Source: an uncultured Alphaproteobacteria bacterium
GTDB lineage: Bacteria > Pseudomonadota > Alphaproteobacteria > Geminicoccales > Geminicoccaceae
Direction: 5' to 3'
Length of the DNA stretch: 64,000 nucleotides
Assembly: GCA_937995535.1 (NCBI GenBank)
Contig: CALKJU010000007.1
Span: 1-64,000 of the forward strand
A program made the position numbers and the translations under genes. Of this stretch, positions 24,386-37,286 are shown piece after piece (within the stretch, counting starts at the first letter, position 1; each line of letters starts with the position of its first letter). A model generated the notes under the pieces. That model was given only the letters and a program-made list of their open reading frames with translations. It did not search any database and had not been told where the DNA came from.

Positions 24386-25307
24386 GAGGTCACGCCCGCC
24401 GGTATCGACGGGTCGATCGACCTTGGCCGGCGCGATCTGGAAGCGGCGGTCGGGCTCGACAGCGACGATGACGGCACGATCACCTGGGGCGCGGTCCGCC
24501 GCTAGCACGAAGTGATTGCTGCCTATGCCACTGACCGCCTCGCATTCTCCTCCGCCGCCGGCTCCTGCACGCTGGAACCCTTGGCGCAGCTCGTCGACCG
24601 GCACACGGACGGCGCCTATGCCGTGGTCCGCTTCTTGGCAACCTGCCCGGACGGCACGCCGGCGGGCCCCCTTCGCTACGGGGCGCTCTTCGACATCGAC
24701 CCTCTGCATCGCGGGACCGTGGCGTTCACCGCAGCCGCTCCCGTCACGAGTGCCGTTCTGTCACCGGCCGAGCCTGAACTGGCGATCCTCGACCGGCCGC
24801 CGGGAGGGCGCGGCTTCGTCCCGTTCTTCCGGCTCGGCGTGCAGCCCATCGCGCTCGGCTTCGACCACCTGTTGTTCCTGCTCGTGGTGCTGCTGCCCGC
24901 CGGTCACCGACCGGCCGAGCCACAACGGCCCGCGATACTGGGCGCCGGCGCTGATTGAGGCGGTCAAGCTGCTCACCGCCATCGACAATGTCCGGCCGTT
25001 CCTGCCCGGCCGCCGGTGGCAGGTGGCGTTCGCCTTCGGACTGGTCCATGGACTGGGCTTCGCCGCCGCGCTGGGACCGCTACGTCTGCCGCCGGACGGA
25101 CTCGCCGTGGCGCTGCTCGGGTTCAACCTCGGCATCGAGGCCTTCCAGATCCTGATCGCTGCCCTGTTCCTGGCCGCGCTGCTGCCGTTCCATTCGAGCG
25201 CCCCCTACGGACGTCGGGTGATACCTGCCGGCTCGATCGCGGCCTCGTTGGTGGCGGGCCTGTGGCTGGTCGACCGGGCGCTCGGGCTGTCCCTGGCACC
25301 GTTCTGA
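24386..25307 (+). pseudogene. Decayed HupE/UreJ-2 family membrane protein gene
   Basis: Pieces of a HupE/UreJ-type (nickel/hydrogenase-urease accessory-like) membrane protein in order but broken. The periplasmic N-terminal part reads IDLGRRDLEAAVGLDSDDDGTITWG and then meets an in-frame TAG at 24503-24505, after which the same frame continues IAAYATDRL... DRHTDGAYAVVRF... FDIDPLHRG. The first membrane block (IALGFDHLLFLLVVLLP) ends near 24920, where similarity moves to another frame carrying FAFGLVHGLGFAAALG and FNLGIEAFQ; about 35 residues usual between the blocks are missing. No signal peptide or start is recognisable upstream. At least three independent lesions, so not functional. Confidence 0.75.
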
Positions 25308-25325
25308 GCGGGTCGGACGAGCGCC

Positions 25326-25934
25326 GTGGTTGACCTTGCTGGTCTCCGCTTCCTTCCCGGGCACCTCCTGCCACAAGTGCAACAGGCGCTGCTTGCGGAG
25401 GTGCTGACCGCTGTCGGGGAGACGGCCTGGTTTCGGCCGACCATGCCACGCAGCGGCCGACCGCTCTCGGTACGGATGGCGAATCTCGGGCCGCTCGGAT
25501 GGGTCACCGATCGCGCCGGCTACCGCTACACGCCGGCCCACCCCGAGACCGGCGCGCCCTGGCCGCCCATCCCCGAGCGGCTGCACGCGCTGTGGCGCGA
25601 GGTGACGGGCTGGCCGGCTCTGCCGGAATGCTGCCTCGTCAACCTCTACCGCGGGACCGCGCGCATGGGGCTGCACCAGGACCGCGACGAGATCGACCTC
25701 ACGGCCCCGGTGCTTTCGGTCTCGCTCGGCGACGACGCGCTGTTTCGCATCGGCGGGTTGTCGCGCCGCGCGTCGACGAGCTCGATGGTCCTACGCAGCG
25801 GCGACGTCGTCGTGCTCGGCGGCCCAGCGCGACTCGCATTTCACGGCATCGACCGAATCGTCCCTGGCAGCAGCGCCCTCATCCCCGGCGGTGGCCGCGT
25901 CAACCTCACGCTCCGCCGCGTCACCCCGTCCTGA
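25326..25934 (+). CDS. alkB: AlkB-type 2-oxoglutarate/Fe(II) dioxygenase
   Basis: 202-residue oxidative demethylase-like protein of the AlkB family, which repairs alkylated bases in DNA or RNA. Iron ligands H117 and D119 (LHQDRDE) and H173 (FHGID) are present, as is R191 and downstream Arg of the RVNLTLR motif that binds 2-oxoglutarate; NLYRG and SVSLGDDALFRIGG match the family. GTG start 18 bp after the hupE remnant. Normal length. It stands alone, not fused or next to ada. Confidence 0.88.
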   Translation: MVDLAGLRFLPGHLLPQVQQALLAEVLTAVGETAWFRPTMPRSGRPLSVRMANLGPLGWVTDRAGYRYTPAHPETGAPWPPIPERLHALWREVTGWPALPECCLVNLYRGTARMGLHQDRDEIDLTAPVLSVSLGDDALFRIGGLSRRASTSSMVLRSGDVVVLGGPARLAFHGIDRIVPGSSALIPGGGRVNLTLRRVTPS

Positions 25935-26017
25935 TCGCCCGGCCGGCCGCTTGCGGCGCGCAGCCGCTCTGTCAGAATACGCGCCGGAGCCTGCGAGAAC
26001 GAACCGGCAGAGCAGCG

Positions 26018-26800
26018 GTGGCGGCCAGTCGCGAGCGCAAGGAGCAGATCCTCGAGCGGGCCCGGCGGCTTGGCTACGTCGCGGTCGAGGCGCTGTCGAG
26101 CGAGCTCGGCGTGACGCCGCAGACGATCCGCCGCGACATCAACGAGCTCTGCGAGCAGAACCTGCTGCAGCGGTATCATGGCGGGGCCGGCCTGCCATCC
26201 TCGGTGGTCAACGCCGACTACAGCGACCGTCAGGTGATGAACCTCGCCGCGAAGCGGCGCATCGCCCGCTTGGTGGCACGCGCGATTCCGAACCGATCCT
26301 CGCTGTTCATCAACATCGGCACGACCACCGAGGCGGTCGCCGGCGCCCTGCTCGAGCATGTCGAACTGCGCGTGGTCACGAACAATCTCCATGTCGCGAG
26401 CCTGCTCAGCGCGAATCCGAGCTTCGAGGTGATCATCACGGGCGGGTTGGTACGCAGCCGCGACCGCGGCATTGTCGGCGAGGCGGCGCTCGACCTGATT
26501 CGCCAGTTCCGCGTCGACTACGGGATCATCGGCATCAGCGGGATCGACCTCGACGGCGCGTTGCTCGACTTCGACTACCGCGAGGTCCGCGTGGCGCAGG
26601 CGATCATCGAGAACTCGCGCGAGGTGCTGCTGGTCGCCGACCACAGCAAGTTCGGGCGCAACGCGATGGTGCGGCTCGGCGACATCGGCCAGGTCGACGC
26701 TCTGTTCACCGACGAGGCGCCACCGCCGCCGCTGGCCGAGCGTCTGTCGGCTGCGGGCGTCGCCGTGCACGTCGCCGGCGCGGCCGGCGAGGAGACCTAG
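26018..26800 (+). CDS. glpR: DeoR-family repressor of glycerol genes
   Basis: 260 residues: DeoR-type helix-turn-helix (about 6-60, SSELGVTPQTIRRDINEL) and a phosphosugar-sensing C-terminal domain (GTTTEAVAGALL, TNNLHVASLL, ITGGLVRSRDRGIVG, VDYGIIGISGID, VADHSKFGR). GlpR binds sn-glycerol-3-phosphate and represses glp genes. GTG start at 26018 fits the S-R-E-R-K-E-Q-I-L-E DeoR beginning. It lies just upstream of, and in the same direction as, glpD, with palindromic boxes in the gap. Confidence 0.92.
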   Translation: MAASRERKEQILERARRLGYVAVEALSSELGVTPQTIRRDINELCEQNLLQRYHGGAGLPSSVVNADYSDRQVMNLAAKRRIARLVARAIPNRSSLFINIGTTTEAVAGALLEHVELRVVTNNLHVASLLSANPSFEVIITGGLVRSRDRGIVGEAALDLIRQFRVDYGIIGISGIDLDGALLDFDYREVRVAQAIIENSREVLLVADHSKFGRNAMVRLGDIGQVDALFTDEAPPPPLAERLSAAGVAVHVAGAAGEET

Positions 26801-26812
26801 TCCCACCCGATT

Positions 26813-26824
26813 TTCGCTTGCGAA
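26813..26824. promoter_or_regulatory. GlpR-like box 1 (TTCG-N4-CGAA)
   Basis: TTCG-CTTG-CGAA, resembling the TTTTCG...CGAAAA boxes of proteobacterial GlpR. The flanking base on the left is T-rich (TTTTCG). Lies between glpR and glpD. Confidence 0.6.
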
Positions 26825-26827
26825 CCG

Positions 26828-26840
26828 CTTGCGGCGCAAG
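26828..26840. promoter_or_regulatory. Inverted repeat between the GlpR-like boxes
   Basis: CTTGC-GGC-GCAAG, five-base perfect arms. It differs in core from the flanking TTCG/CGAA boxes and may be a degenerate third site or unrelated. Confidence 0.35.
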
Positions 26841-26845
26841 TAGGC

Positions 26846-26857
26846 TTCGGAAACGAA
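26846..26857. promoter_or_regulatory. GlpR-like box 2 (TTCG-N4-CGAA)
   Basis: TTCG-GAAA-CGAA, same form as box 1 and exactly 33 bp further on (three helical turns), ending 45 bases before the glpD start. Confidence 0.6.
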
Positions 26858-26902
26858 CCAAGAGCGCGGGAAGCGTCGCGGGCCCCGCGACAGAAGGCAG
26901 GG

Positions 26903-28425
26903 ATGGCGCAAGCGGCTCAGGTCGATCTGCTCGTCGTCGGCGGCGGCATCAACGGCGTCGGTATCGCCCGCGATGCGGCCGGGCGCGGGCTGTCCGTGGT
27001 CCTGGCTGAGAAGGACGATCTCGCCAGTCACACCTCCTCATGGTCGTCCAAGCTCATCCACGGCGGCCTGCGCTACCTCGAATACTACGAGTTCCGGCTG
27101 GTCCGGGAGGCGCTGATCGAGCGCGAGGTGCTGCTGCAAGCCGCGCCGCACATCGTCTGGCCGCTCGAGTTCGTCCTGCCGCATTCGCCGGAGCAGCGCC
27201 CCGCCTGGATGATCCGCGCCGGCCTGTTCCTCTACGACCATCTCGGTGGGCGGAAGAAACTGCCGGCGAGCCGCCGCCTGCGGCTGGAAGGAACCGCCTA
27301 CGGCGCGCCGCTCAAGCCCTGGGTGCGCACCGCCTTCTCCTATGCCGACTGCGCCGTCGACGACAGCCGTCTCGTCGTGCTCAACGCGATCGACGCCCAT
27401 GAGCGCGGCGCGCGCATTCTCACCCGAACGCGGTGCACCGGGGCGCGCCGCGAGTCCGACGGGTGGTCGGTCGAGCTGCGCGACGAGCGCCGCGGCGTGA
27501 CGCGGACCATCCGCGCCCGGGCCCTGGTCAACGCGGCGGGGCCCTGGGTCTCCAGCTTTCTCCAGGAGGAGCTGGGGCTCGACACCCGGAGCAGGGTGCG
27601 GCTCGTCAAGGGCTCGCACATCGTCACGCGCAAGCTCTACGACGGCGGGCATCCCTACATCCTGCAGAACGAGGACAAACGGATCGTCTTCGTGATCCCG
27701 TGGCGGGACGAGTTCAGCCTGATCGGGACGACCGACGTGCCCTACGAGGGCGATCCCGCCGCGGTCACCTGCTCGCCCGAGGAGACGGCCTATCTCTGCC
27801 AGGTTGTGAACCGGTATTTCCGGCACGAGATCGGCCCCGGCGACGTCGTCTGGTCCTACGCCGGCGTGCGCCCGCTCTACGACGACGCGAGCGCCAACCC
27901 CTCGGCCGTCACCCGCGACTACGTGTTCGATCTCGACGCGCCAACCGGCCAAGCGCCGCTGCTCTCGGTGTTCGGCGGCAAGCTCACCACCTACCGCAAG
28001 CTCGCGGAGCACGCGCTCGAGAAGCTGCAGCCCGTGCTGGGCTTCGCGCGTGGCGCCTGGACCGCCAGCGCCGTGCTGCCCGGCGGGGATCTGCCCGGTG
28101 CCGACCCCGCCCGGTTCCTCGCCGAGCTGCGTCGCGAGCATCCGTGGCTGCCGGAGGACGTCGCGCGCCGGCTCGCCCGCAACTACGGCACCCGCACGAG
28201 CCGCATCCTCGCCGGCCGCCGCGGCCTGAACGATCTCGGGCGGCATTTTGGCGGTGGATTCTACGAGGCCGAACTCGAACACCTCCACCGCGAGGAATGG
28301 GCGCGCGAGCCCGAGGACGTGCTCTGGCGGCGGACCAAGCTTGGCCTGCGCGCCGGCAACGAGCTGGCCGTTCCGATCGGCGCCTGGCTCGCGGCGCACG
28401 CCGCCCCCGCGACGGAGCCGGTGTC

Positions 28426-28429
<4 letters not shown>
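26903..28429 (+). CDS. glpD: Aerobic glycerol-3-phosphate dehydrogenase
   Basis: 508-residue FAD flavoprotein at the inner face of the membrane that oxidises sn-glycerol-3-phosphate to dihydroxyacetone phosphate and reduces quinone. N-terminal dinucleotide motif VVGGGINGVGIARDAAGRG, then SSWSSKLIHGGLRYLEYYEF, LVKGSHIV, IPWRDEFSLIGTTD and VFGGKLTTYRKLAEHAL are family signatures. Full length. First gene of the glycerol operon; its TGA overlaps the glpS GTG (GTGA). Preceded by GlpR-like boxes. Confidence 0.96.
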
Positions 28430-29508
<1,079 letters not shown>

Positions 29509-29519
29509 GGGGGCGGGCC

Positions 29520-30605
29520 GTGGCACGCGTCGAGATGGCTGAGCTCGCCCACAGCTACCGGCCGCGGCCAGCGAGCGATGCCGACTATGCGCTGAAAAAG
29601 ATGACCTTTGTCTGGGAGGATGGCGGCGCCTACGCGCTGCTCGGGCCTTCGGGCTGCGGCAAGTCCACCCTGCTCAACATCATCTCCGGTCTGCTCCGAC
29701 CGAGCGAGGGGCGGGTCCTGTTCGACGGCCGCGACGTCACCGCGCTGAGCCCGGCCGAGCGCAACATCGCCCAGGTCTTCCAGTTCCCGGTCGTCTACGA
29801 CACCATGACGGTCGCCGAGAATCTCGGCTTTCCCCTGCGCAACCGGGGGGTCGCGGAGGCGGAGGTTCGCGCGCGCGTGGCCGAGGTCGGCGAGATGCTC
29901 GAGCTGACCCCGATGCTCGACCGGCGTGCGGCGGGACTCACGGCCGACCAGAAGCAGAAGATCTCCCTCGGTCGTGGCCTCGTGCGCAGCGACGTCGCGG
30001 CGATCCTGTTCGACGAGCCACTGACGGTGATCGATCCGCACCTGAAATGGCTGCTGCGGCGCAAGCTCAAGCAGGTCCACGAGCGGTTCCGGCGGACCCT
30101 GATCTACGTCACTCACGACCAGAACGAAGCGCTGACCTTCGCCGACAAGGTCGTCGTCATGCATGACGGGCGCGTGCTCCAGCTCGGGACGCCGCAGGAG
30201 CTGTTCGAGCGGCCCGAGCACCGTTTCGTCGGCTATTTCATCGGCTCGCCGGGCATGAACTTCCTGCCCTGCGTCGCGACCGACGGCGGCCTCGCCATCG
30301 CCGGGGTCGAGACACCGCTCGATCCGTCGCTTGCGGCGCGGGTGAACGGCAGCAACGGCACGCTGGAGCTGGGGATCCGCCCGGAGTTCATCGAGCTGCA
30401 CGAAACACCGACGCCGGGCTCCTTGGCCGCGCAGGTCGAGCGCGTCGAGGATCTGGGCAACTTCCGCCTCGTGACGGCACGGCTCGCGAGCCATGAGCTG
30501 AAGATCAAGCTGCCGGAGGGGCAAGCACTGCCGGCGGGGACGGCACATCTCGTGCTGCCGCCGGCGTGGGCGCGGCTCTATCGCGACGGGCGCCTGGTGG
30601 GCTGA
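29520..30605 (+). CDS. glpT: Glycerol ABC transporter ATP-binding protein GlpT
   Basis: 361-residue second nucleotide-binding subunit. Walker A GPSGCGKST, Walker B ILFDEPLTVID and H-loop VTHDQNEAL are intact, but the signature is degenerate (LTADQKQK in place of LSGGQ-x-Q-R). With GlpS this gives one complete composite ATP site (GlpT Walker/H-loop with GlpS signature) and one defective site. C-terminal MalK-type regulatory domain from about 240. GTG start after a G-rich ribosome site. This GlpT is not the major-facilitator G3P transporter of enteric bacteria. Confidence 0.92.
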   Translation: MARVEMAELAHSYRPRPASDADYALKKMTFVWEDGGAYALLGPSGCGKSTLLNIISGLLRPSEGRVLFDGRDVTALSPAERNIAQVFQFPVVYDTMTVAENLGFPLRNRGVAEAEVRARVAEVGEMLELTPMLDRRAAGLTADQKQKISLGRGLVRSDVAAILFDEPLTVIDPHLKWLLRRKLKQVHERFRRTLIYVTHDQNEALTFADKVVVMHDGRVLQLGTPQELFERPEHRFVGYFIGSPGMNFLPCVATDGGLAIAGVETPLDPSLAARVNGSNGTLELGIRPEFIELHETPTPGSLAAQVERVEDLGNFRLVTARLASHELKIKLPEGQALPAGTAHLVLPPAWARLYRDGRLVG

Positions 30606-30612
30606 GGCGACG

Positions 30613-31481
30613 ATGGACAAGACCGAGAACAACCGCGCCTGGCTTCTCGTCATCCCGGTCCTTCTGGTGGTCGCGTTCAGCGCCATCATCCCATTGATGA
30701 CGGTGGTCAACTTCTCGGTGCAGGACATTTTCGGTCCGGGCGAGCGCGTCTGGGTCGGCACCGAGTGGTTCGAGGAGGTCCTCGCCGACACCCGCCTGCA
30801 CGACGCGCTGTGGCGGCAGTTCCTGTTCTCCGGGCTCGTGCTGCTGATCGAGATCCCGTTGGGCGTCATGATCGCGCTCGCGATGCCGCGTGAGGGCTGG
30901 TCGGTGTCGCTCGTGCTCGTCGTTCTCGCCCTGCCGCTGCTCATCCCGTGGAACGTGATCGGCACGATCTGGATCATCTTCACCCGCCCCGACATCGGGC
31001 TGATGGGCAACACCATCAACCGGCTCGGGCTCGGCTTCGACCACACCGCCTCGCCGCTCGACGCCTGGGTGACGCTGATGCTGATGGAGGTGTGGCATTG
31101 GACGCCGCTCGTGGCGCTGCTCGCTTATGCCGGGCTCAAGGCGATCCCCGACGCCTATTTCCAGGCTGCGCAAATCGACGGGGCCAGCCGCTGGGCGGTG
31201 TTCCGTTACATTCAACTGCCCAAGATGCGCGGCGTCCTGACCATCGCCATCCTGCTCCGCTTCATGGACAGCTTCCTGATCTACGCGGAGCCGTTCGTAC
31301 TGACCGGCGGCGGGCCCGGTAACGCCACGACCTTCCTCTCGATCTACCTGGTCAAGATCGCGGTCGGTCAGTTCGACCTCGGCCCGGCCGCGGCGTTCTC
31401 GATCATCTACTTCCTGATCGTCCTGCTGTTCTCCTGGATCTTCTACCAGGTGCTGCAGAACGTCGGGCGCGGGAGGGCCTG

Positions 31482-31482
<1 letters not shown>
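30613..31482 (+). CDS. glpP: Glycerol ABC transporter permease GlpP
   Basis: 289-residue inner-membrane permease of the binding-protein-dependent family, six membrane segments. The cytoplasmic EAA coupling loop reads AYAGLKAIPDAYFQAAQIDGASRWAVF. N-terminal helix LLVIPVLLVVAFSAIIPLM. Starts seven bases after glpT and its stop overlaps the glpQ ATG by one base. Pairs with GlpQ to form the channel. Confidence 0.93.
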
Positions 31483-32285
<803 letters not shown>

Positions 32286-32297
32286 GGAGGCCGGCGC

Positions 32298-32576
32298 GTG
32301 AGCCTCGAATGGATGGCATGGACCTGGCCGACGGCCGTGTTCTTCACCGGGATCGCGCTGATGCTCTTGGCGATGACCGGCCTCGAGCTGGTCTGGCCGA
32401 CGGTCGAGCGACGGGGCTTCCTGCCGATCCGTACCACGCGTGGCGATCGCCTGTTCGTCGGGCTGCTCGGCAGCGCGTACATCCATCTCGGCTGGCTGGC
32501 GGTAGTGGACGCCCCGTTGTGGGGCGCCTCGATCGTCGCGTTGCTCTGGATGGCCGTCGTGCTGCGCTGGGGATGA
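32298..32576 (+). CDS. glpU: Small membrane protein GlpU (DUF2160)
   Basis: 92-residue membrane protein with three predicted membrane segments (about 8-27, 47-66, 72-89) matching DUF2160 members that sit between the permease and binding-protein genes of glycerol operons in rhizobia. Contains the conserved WPTAVFFTGIALML and GDRLFVGLLGSAYIHLGWL stretches. Function unproven; an accessory transporter subunit is the usual inference. Confidence 0.88.
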   Translation: MSLEWMAWTWPTAVFFTGIALMLLAMTGLELVWPTVERRGFLPIRTTRGDRLFVGLLGSAYIHLGWLAVVDAPLWGASIVALLWMAVVLRWG

Positions 32577-32588
32577 AGGGTTTCTCGT

Positions 32589-32615
32589 CCGGGGCGGCGG
32601 GCCTTCCCGCCCCGG
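32589..32615 (+). other. Intra-operon hairpin before glpV
   Basis: CCGGGGCGG and CCGCCCCGG form a perfect nine-base stem with a nine-base loop, in the 93-bp gap between glpU and glpV; an alternative inner stem GGCGGG/CCCGCC uses part of the same bases. No U run follows, so it looks like an mRNA-stabilising or attenuating element that could raise binding-protein output over the upstream genes. Confidence 0.5.
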
Positions 32616-32669
32616 CGGTCACGGGCCCGGCGGCCCGGCCGTGGATGAAGGCGATCTGGGAGGTAGCAC

Positions 32670-34442
<1,773 letters not shown>

Positions 34443-34459
34443 GCGGAGCGCCGCCTGGC

Positions 34460-35950
34460 TCAGGGAACGGGGGCGTCGGCCCCCGTTCTCGTTTCCCCGC
34501 CATTCCGGATGCCGAGCAGGACCAGGTCCGCCTTGCCGATCAGCCCCAGCATCCAGGCGACGCCGAGATGAACGAGACCGAGAACGACGAGCTCGACAAG
34601 AACCAGAACACCGTGTGACGGGATCAGCCAGCCGAGGACACCGATACCGAGGCTGGCGAGCACCGCCAGCACGGCGACGCGGACCTCGACCAAGGCACCG
34701 ACCGTCGCGCGGACGATGCCGCCGACGAGCACCGCCGCCACCGCGAACGCGAGAACCGCGCCCACCCCAGCACCGTCGGCACCGAAGCGCGGGATCAGGA
34801 CTGCGTTCACGAGGAGCGCCACGGCGAGCCCACCATAGATCCGCCGCGCGCCCGCGGCCGCCTTGCCCGCGCCCACCAGAATCGACTGGAGGCTGGAGAG
34901 GCAGGTGAAGCCGAGCCCATGGGCAAAGATCAGCAGGGCCAGATAGGGAGCGCCGGGGGCGAAGGCCGAAGAGAAGAGCAGGGCCAGAATCGCCTCGGCA
35001 TTGACGGCGATCAGCACGCAGGCCGGCAGGACGAGGACGGCCAGGAACCGGGTCGCCCCGCGGACGAGCCGCCGCACGCTGTCATCGTCGCGCTGCGCCA
35101 GCGCCTTGCTGACCGAGGGGATGAGCACGGTCGCCAGCACGAAGGCGAGCAGGTTCGGCACGCGGGCGAGGTTCAAGGCGGCCACGTAATGGCCCTTGAC
35201 TTCGGCCGGCACCGCGCTGCCCAGCGCGTTGAGCATCCAGAGGTCGATCGCAAGCAGCGCCTGGACGCCGAAGTCAGCGAGCATGATCGGTGCGGCCAGC
35301 GCGAAGATCGCGGCTCGTTCGCCGAGTTCCGGCCGCAGCACCGCGGCACCAGCGGCCGGCAAGAGCACGAGCACCCCGACGATCGACGCCGCGATGTTCA
35401 CCACCAGCGCCCCAGGGATGCCGAGACTGCCGCTTGCTATGAGCACGGCAACACCGACCACCTTGGTGGCGCCGTAAGCCATCGTCGCAACGCTGCCGCG
35501 CAGGAAGTTGCGCCGGCCGCCCATGATGTGCGCGAGTACCGTGTAGAGGCCGAAGAAGGGCAGGTCGATCGCCGCAATCCGGAACAGGCGCGTCCCGTCC
35601 TCCACCCGGAGGATCTGCGCCAGCAGCGGCGCCGCCATCCAGAAGACGGCGAACGCGACGATGTTGATGCAGAGGACGAGCGTGATGCCCGTCGCCTCCA
35701 GCGACCGCGCCGATCCGTCCGCTCCGGCGACGAGCTTGGTCAGTGACTGCGGCACCCCAAGGCGCAGCATCAGCTCCGTCGCAAGCAACGTGGAGTAGAC
35801 GACGCCGTAGACGCTGTACGCCGCGGGCCCGAGATGGCGCGCGAGCAGCATCACCGCGACGTAGCTGCAGAGCGTCAGGGTGATGAACCCAGCCATCTGC
35901 AACACCGCGCCTCGCGCAGCGCGCGTCGTGATCGCCGCGGCCGAACTCAT
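34460..35950 (-). CDS. Oligosaccharide flippase (Wzx/PST family)
   Basis: 496-residue polysaccharide export flippase with about 14 membrane segments, moving lipid-linked oligosaccharide across the inner membrane. N-terminal AARGAVLQMAGFITLTLCSYVAVMLLARHLGPAAYS is typical of Wzx-like proteins, as is the later LLLRPAR-type amphipathic loop region. ATG at 35950 is chosen; the longer frame upstream runs through the end of the neighbouring gene's territory and is Arg-rich. Last gene of the leftward glycan cluster. It has no adjacent wzy polymerase. Confidence 0.85.
   Translation of the reverse strand: MSSAAAITTRAARGAVLQMAGFITLTLCSYVAVMLLARHLGPAAYSVYGVVYSTLLATELMLRLGVPQSLTKLVAGADGSARSLEATGITLVLCINIVAFAVFWMAAPLLAQILRVEDGTRLFRIAAIDLPFFGLYTVLAHIMGGRRNFLRGSVATMAYGATKVVGVAVLIASGSLGIPGALVVNIAASIVGVLVLLPAAGAAVLRPELGERAAIFALAAPIMLADFGVQALLAIDLWMLNALGSAVPAEVKGHYVAALNLARVPNLLAFVLATVLIPSVSKALAQRDDDSVRRLVRGATRFLAVLVLPACVLIAVNAEAILALLFSSAFAPGAPYLALLIFAHGLGFTCLSSLQSILVGAGKAAAGARRIYGGLAVALLVNAVLIPRFGADGAGVGAVLAFAVAAVLVGGIVRATVGALVEVRVAVLAVLASLGIGVLGWLIPSHGVLVLVELVVLGLVHLGVAWMLGLIGKADLVLLGIRNGGETRTGADAPVP
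34465..34488. terminator. Bidirectional terminator between glpV and the flippase gene
   Basis: Ten-base stem GAACGGGGGC / GCCCCCGTTC with a four-base loop, followed rightward by TCGTTTCC. It lies 23 bases after the glpV stop and overlaps the last codons of the convergent flippase gene. Confidence 0.65.
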
Positions 35951-35993
35951 GCCGGCATCTGCCCGCCCTACCGTCGCTGAGTCGAGAATTTTC

Positions 35994-37286
35994 CTACAGA
36001 CCGCGCACCGGCGCGGCGAACTTGAAGCGCCGCTGGTGAGACGTCGGCGTTCGTTCGTCCGGTGCCAGGGCGTGCACCGAGACGGGCGCGGTCGCCGGAG
36101 CCTGCCGGCCGACCTCGGCCGGAACCGCCTCCGGCCTTGCGACGCACTCCTCGAGCACCGCCAGCGTCTCCAGCGCGCAGCGATCCCAGCTGAAGTTCGC
36201 GGCGCGCGCCAGCCCGCGCCGAACATGCTCCTCGCGGCATGCCGGATCGGTCAGCAGCCGGCGCACGGCCGATGCGATCTCGTCGACCGCGTGCGGGTCG
36301 AACAACAGCGCCGAGCCGGCGGCGACCTCGGGGATCGCGCCGGCATTGGCAGCGGCCACGGGGCAGCCACAGGCCATTGCCTCGACCAGTGCCAGGCCGA
36401 ACGCCTCGTAGAAGGACGGAAACACGAAGCAGGACGCCATATTGTAAAGATAAGGGAGATCGTCGTTCTCGACGAAGTAGAGGAACCGCACTCGATCCTT
36501 GAGGCCGAGCTCCTCGATCAGGGCGTAATCCTCAGCGAACTTCCAGCGAGGCTGACCCGCCACAACCAAATGATGGGGGAGGTCTGAGGCAATCATCTTG
36601 AATGCACGCAAGAGGTTGCCGAAGTTCTTCTGTGGGTAAACATGACCGACGAACAGAACGAACTGTTCGGGAAGGCGATACTCCGTGCGCATCCGCGCGA
36701 ACGCCTCCGCGTCGTCGAGGACACGGAACTTCTCGTTGAGCCCATGGTAGACCGTGCGGATCTTCTCAAGCGGGATATGCATGTGCCGCTGCAGGTCCTC
36801 GGTCATCACGTTGGAGATCGAGATGATGCGGTCGGCGGCGCCGATCAGGACCGTCTCGCGGATACCCTGCTGGATCCGGCGCTTCAGATCGAACACCTTG
36901 CGCAGCGTGTGGCGCTCCACCGCGTGCATGATGATGACCTTCTTGTAGTCGCCGCGGATCGGGACGGACCAGTAGGGATTGAACAGTACGTCGACCTTGT
37001 GCTCGCGCAGTGTGCGCGGGAGGATGAACTGGTCCCAGATCGTCGCGATTGGGATCCGCGGGCCAGGCGCGATGACCTCCTCGACATTGTCGTAACGACG
37101 CTTGAACTGCCCGATGCGCGATCGCGCCGGGCCGAAGTTCGGGTAGACCAGCAGATAGGAGTTCTTCCGATCAAGCCGCAGAAGACTGCGCACGAGCTCG
37201 ATCGTGTAGATACCGATCCCGCCCCAGGTCGGATCGAGGCTCTGCATCGTGATGGCGATCCGCATTCCCTCGGCCTTGCTCGTCAT
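35994..37286 (-). CDS. Glycosyltransferase family 4 (GT-B fold)
   Basis: 430 residues. N-terminal IAITMQSLDPTWGGIGIYTIELV gives the acceptor-domain glycine loop; the donor domain has FVLFVGHVYPQKNF, the C-terminal EAFGLALVEAMACGCPV with the retaining E-x7-E motif, and PEVAAGSALLFDP. A transferase using a nucleotide-sugar donor on a lipid-linked glycan is expected. About 60 Pro/Arg-rich residues at the C-terminus are not conserved in the family. Sister of the interrupted gene at 37651-38856 with clear identity throughout. Preceded by an A/T-rich 364-bp gap. Confidence 0.9.
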   Translation of the reverse strand: MTSKAEGMRIAITMQSLDPTWGGIGIYTIELVRSLLRLDRKNSYLLVYPNFGPARSRIGQFKRRYDNVEEVIAPGPRIPIATIWDQFILPRTLREHKVDVLFNPYWSVPIRGDYKKVIIMHAVERHTLRKVFDLKRRIQQGIRETVLIGAADRIISISNVMTEDLQRHMHIPLEKIRTVYHGLNEKFRVLDDAEAFARMRTEYRLPEQFVLFVGHVYPQKNFGNLLRAFKMIASDLPHHLVVAGQPRWKFAEDYALIEELGLKDRVRFLYFVENDDLPYLYNMASCFVFPSFYEAFGLALVEAMACGCPVAAANAGAIPEVAAGSALLFDPHAVDEIASAVRRLLTDPACREEHVRRGLARAANFSWDRCALETLAVLEECVARPEAVPAEVGRQAPATAPVSVHALAPDERTPTSHQRRFKFAAPVRGL

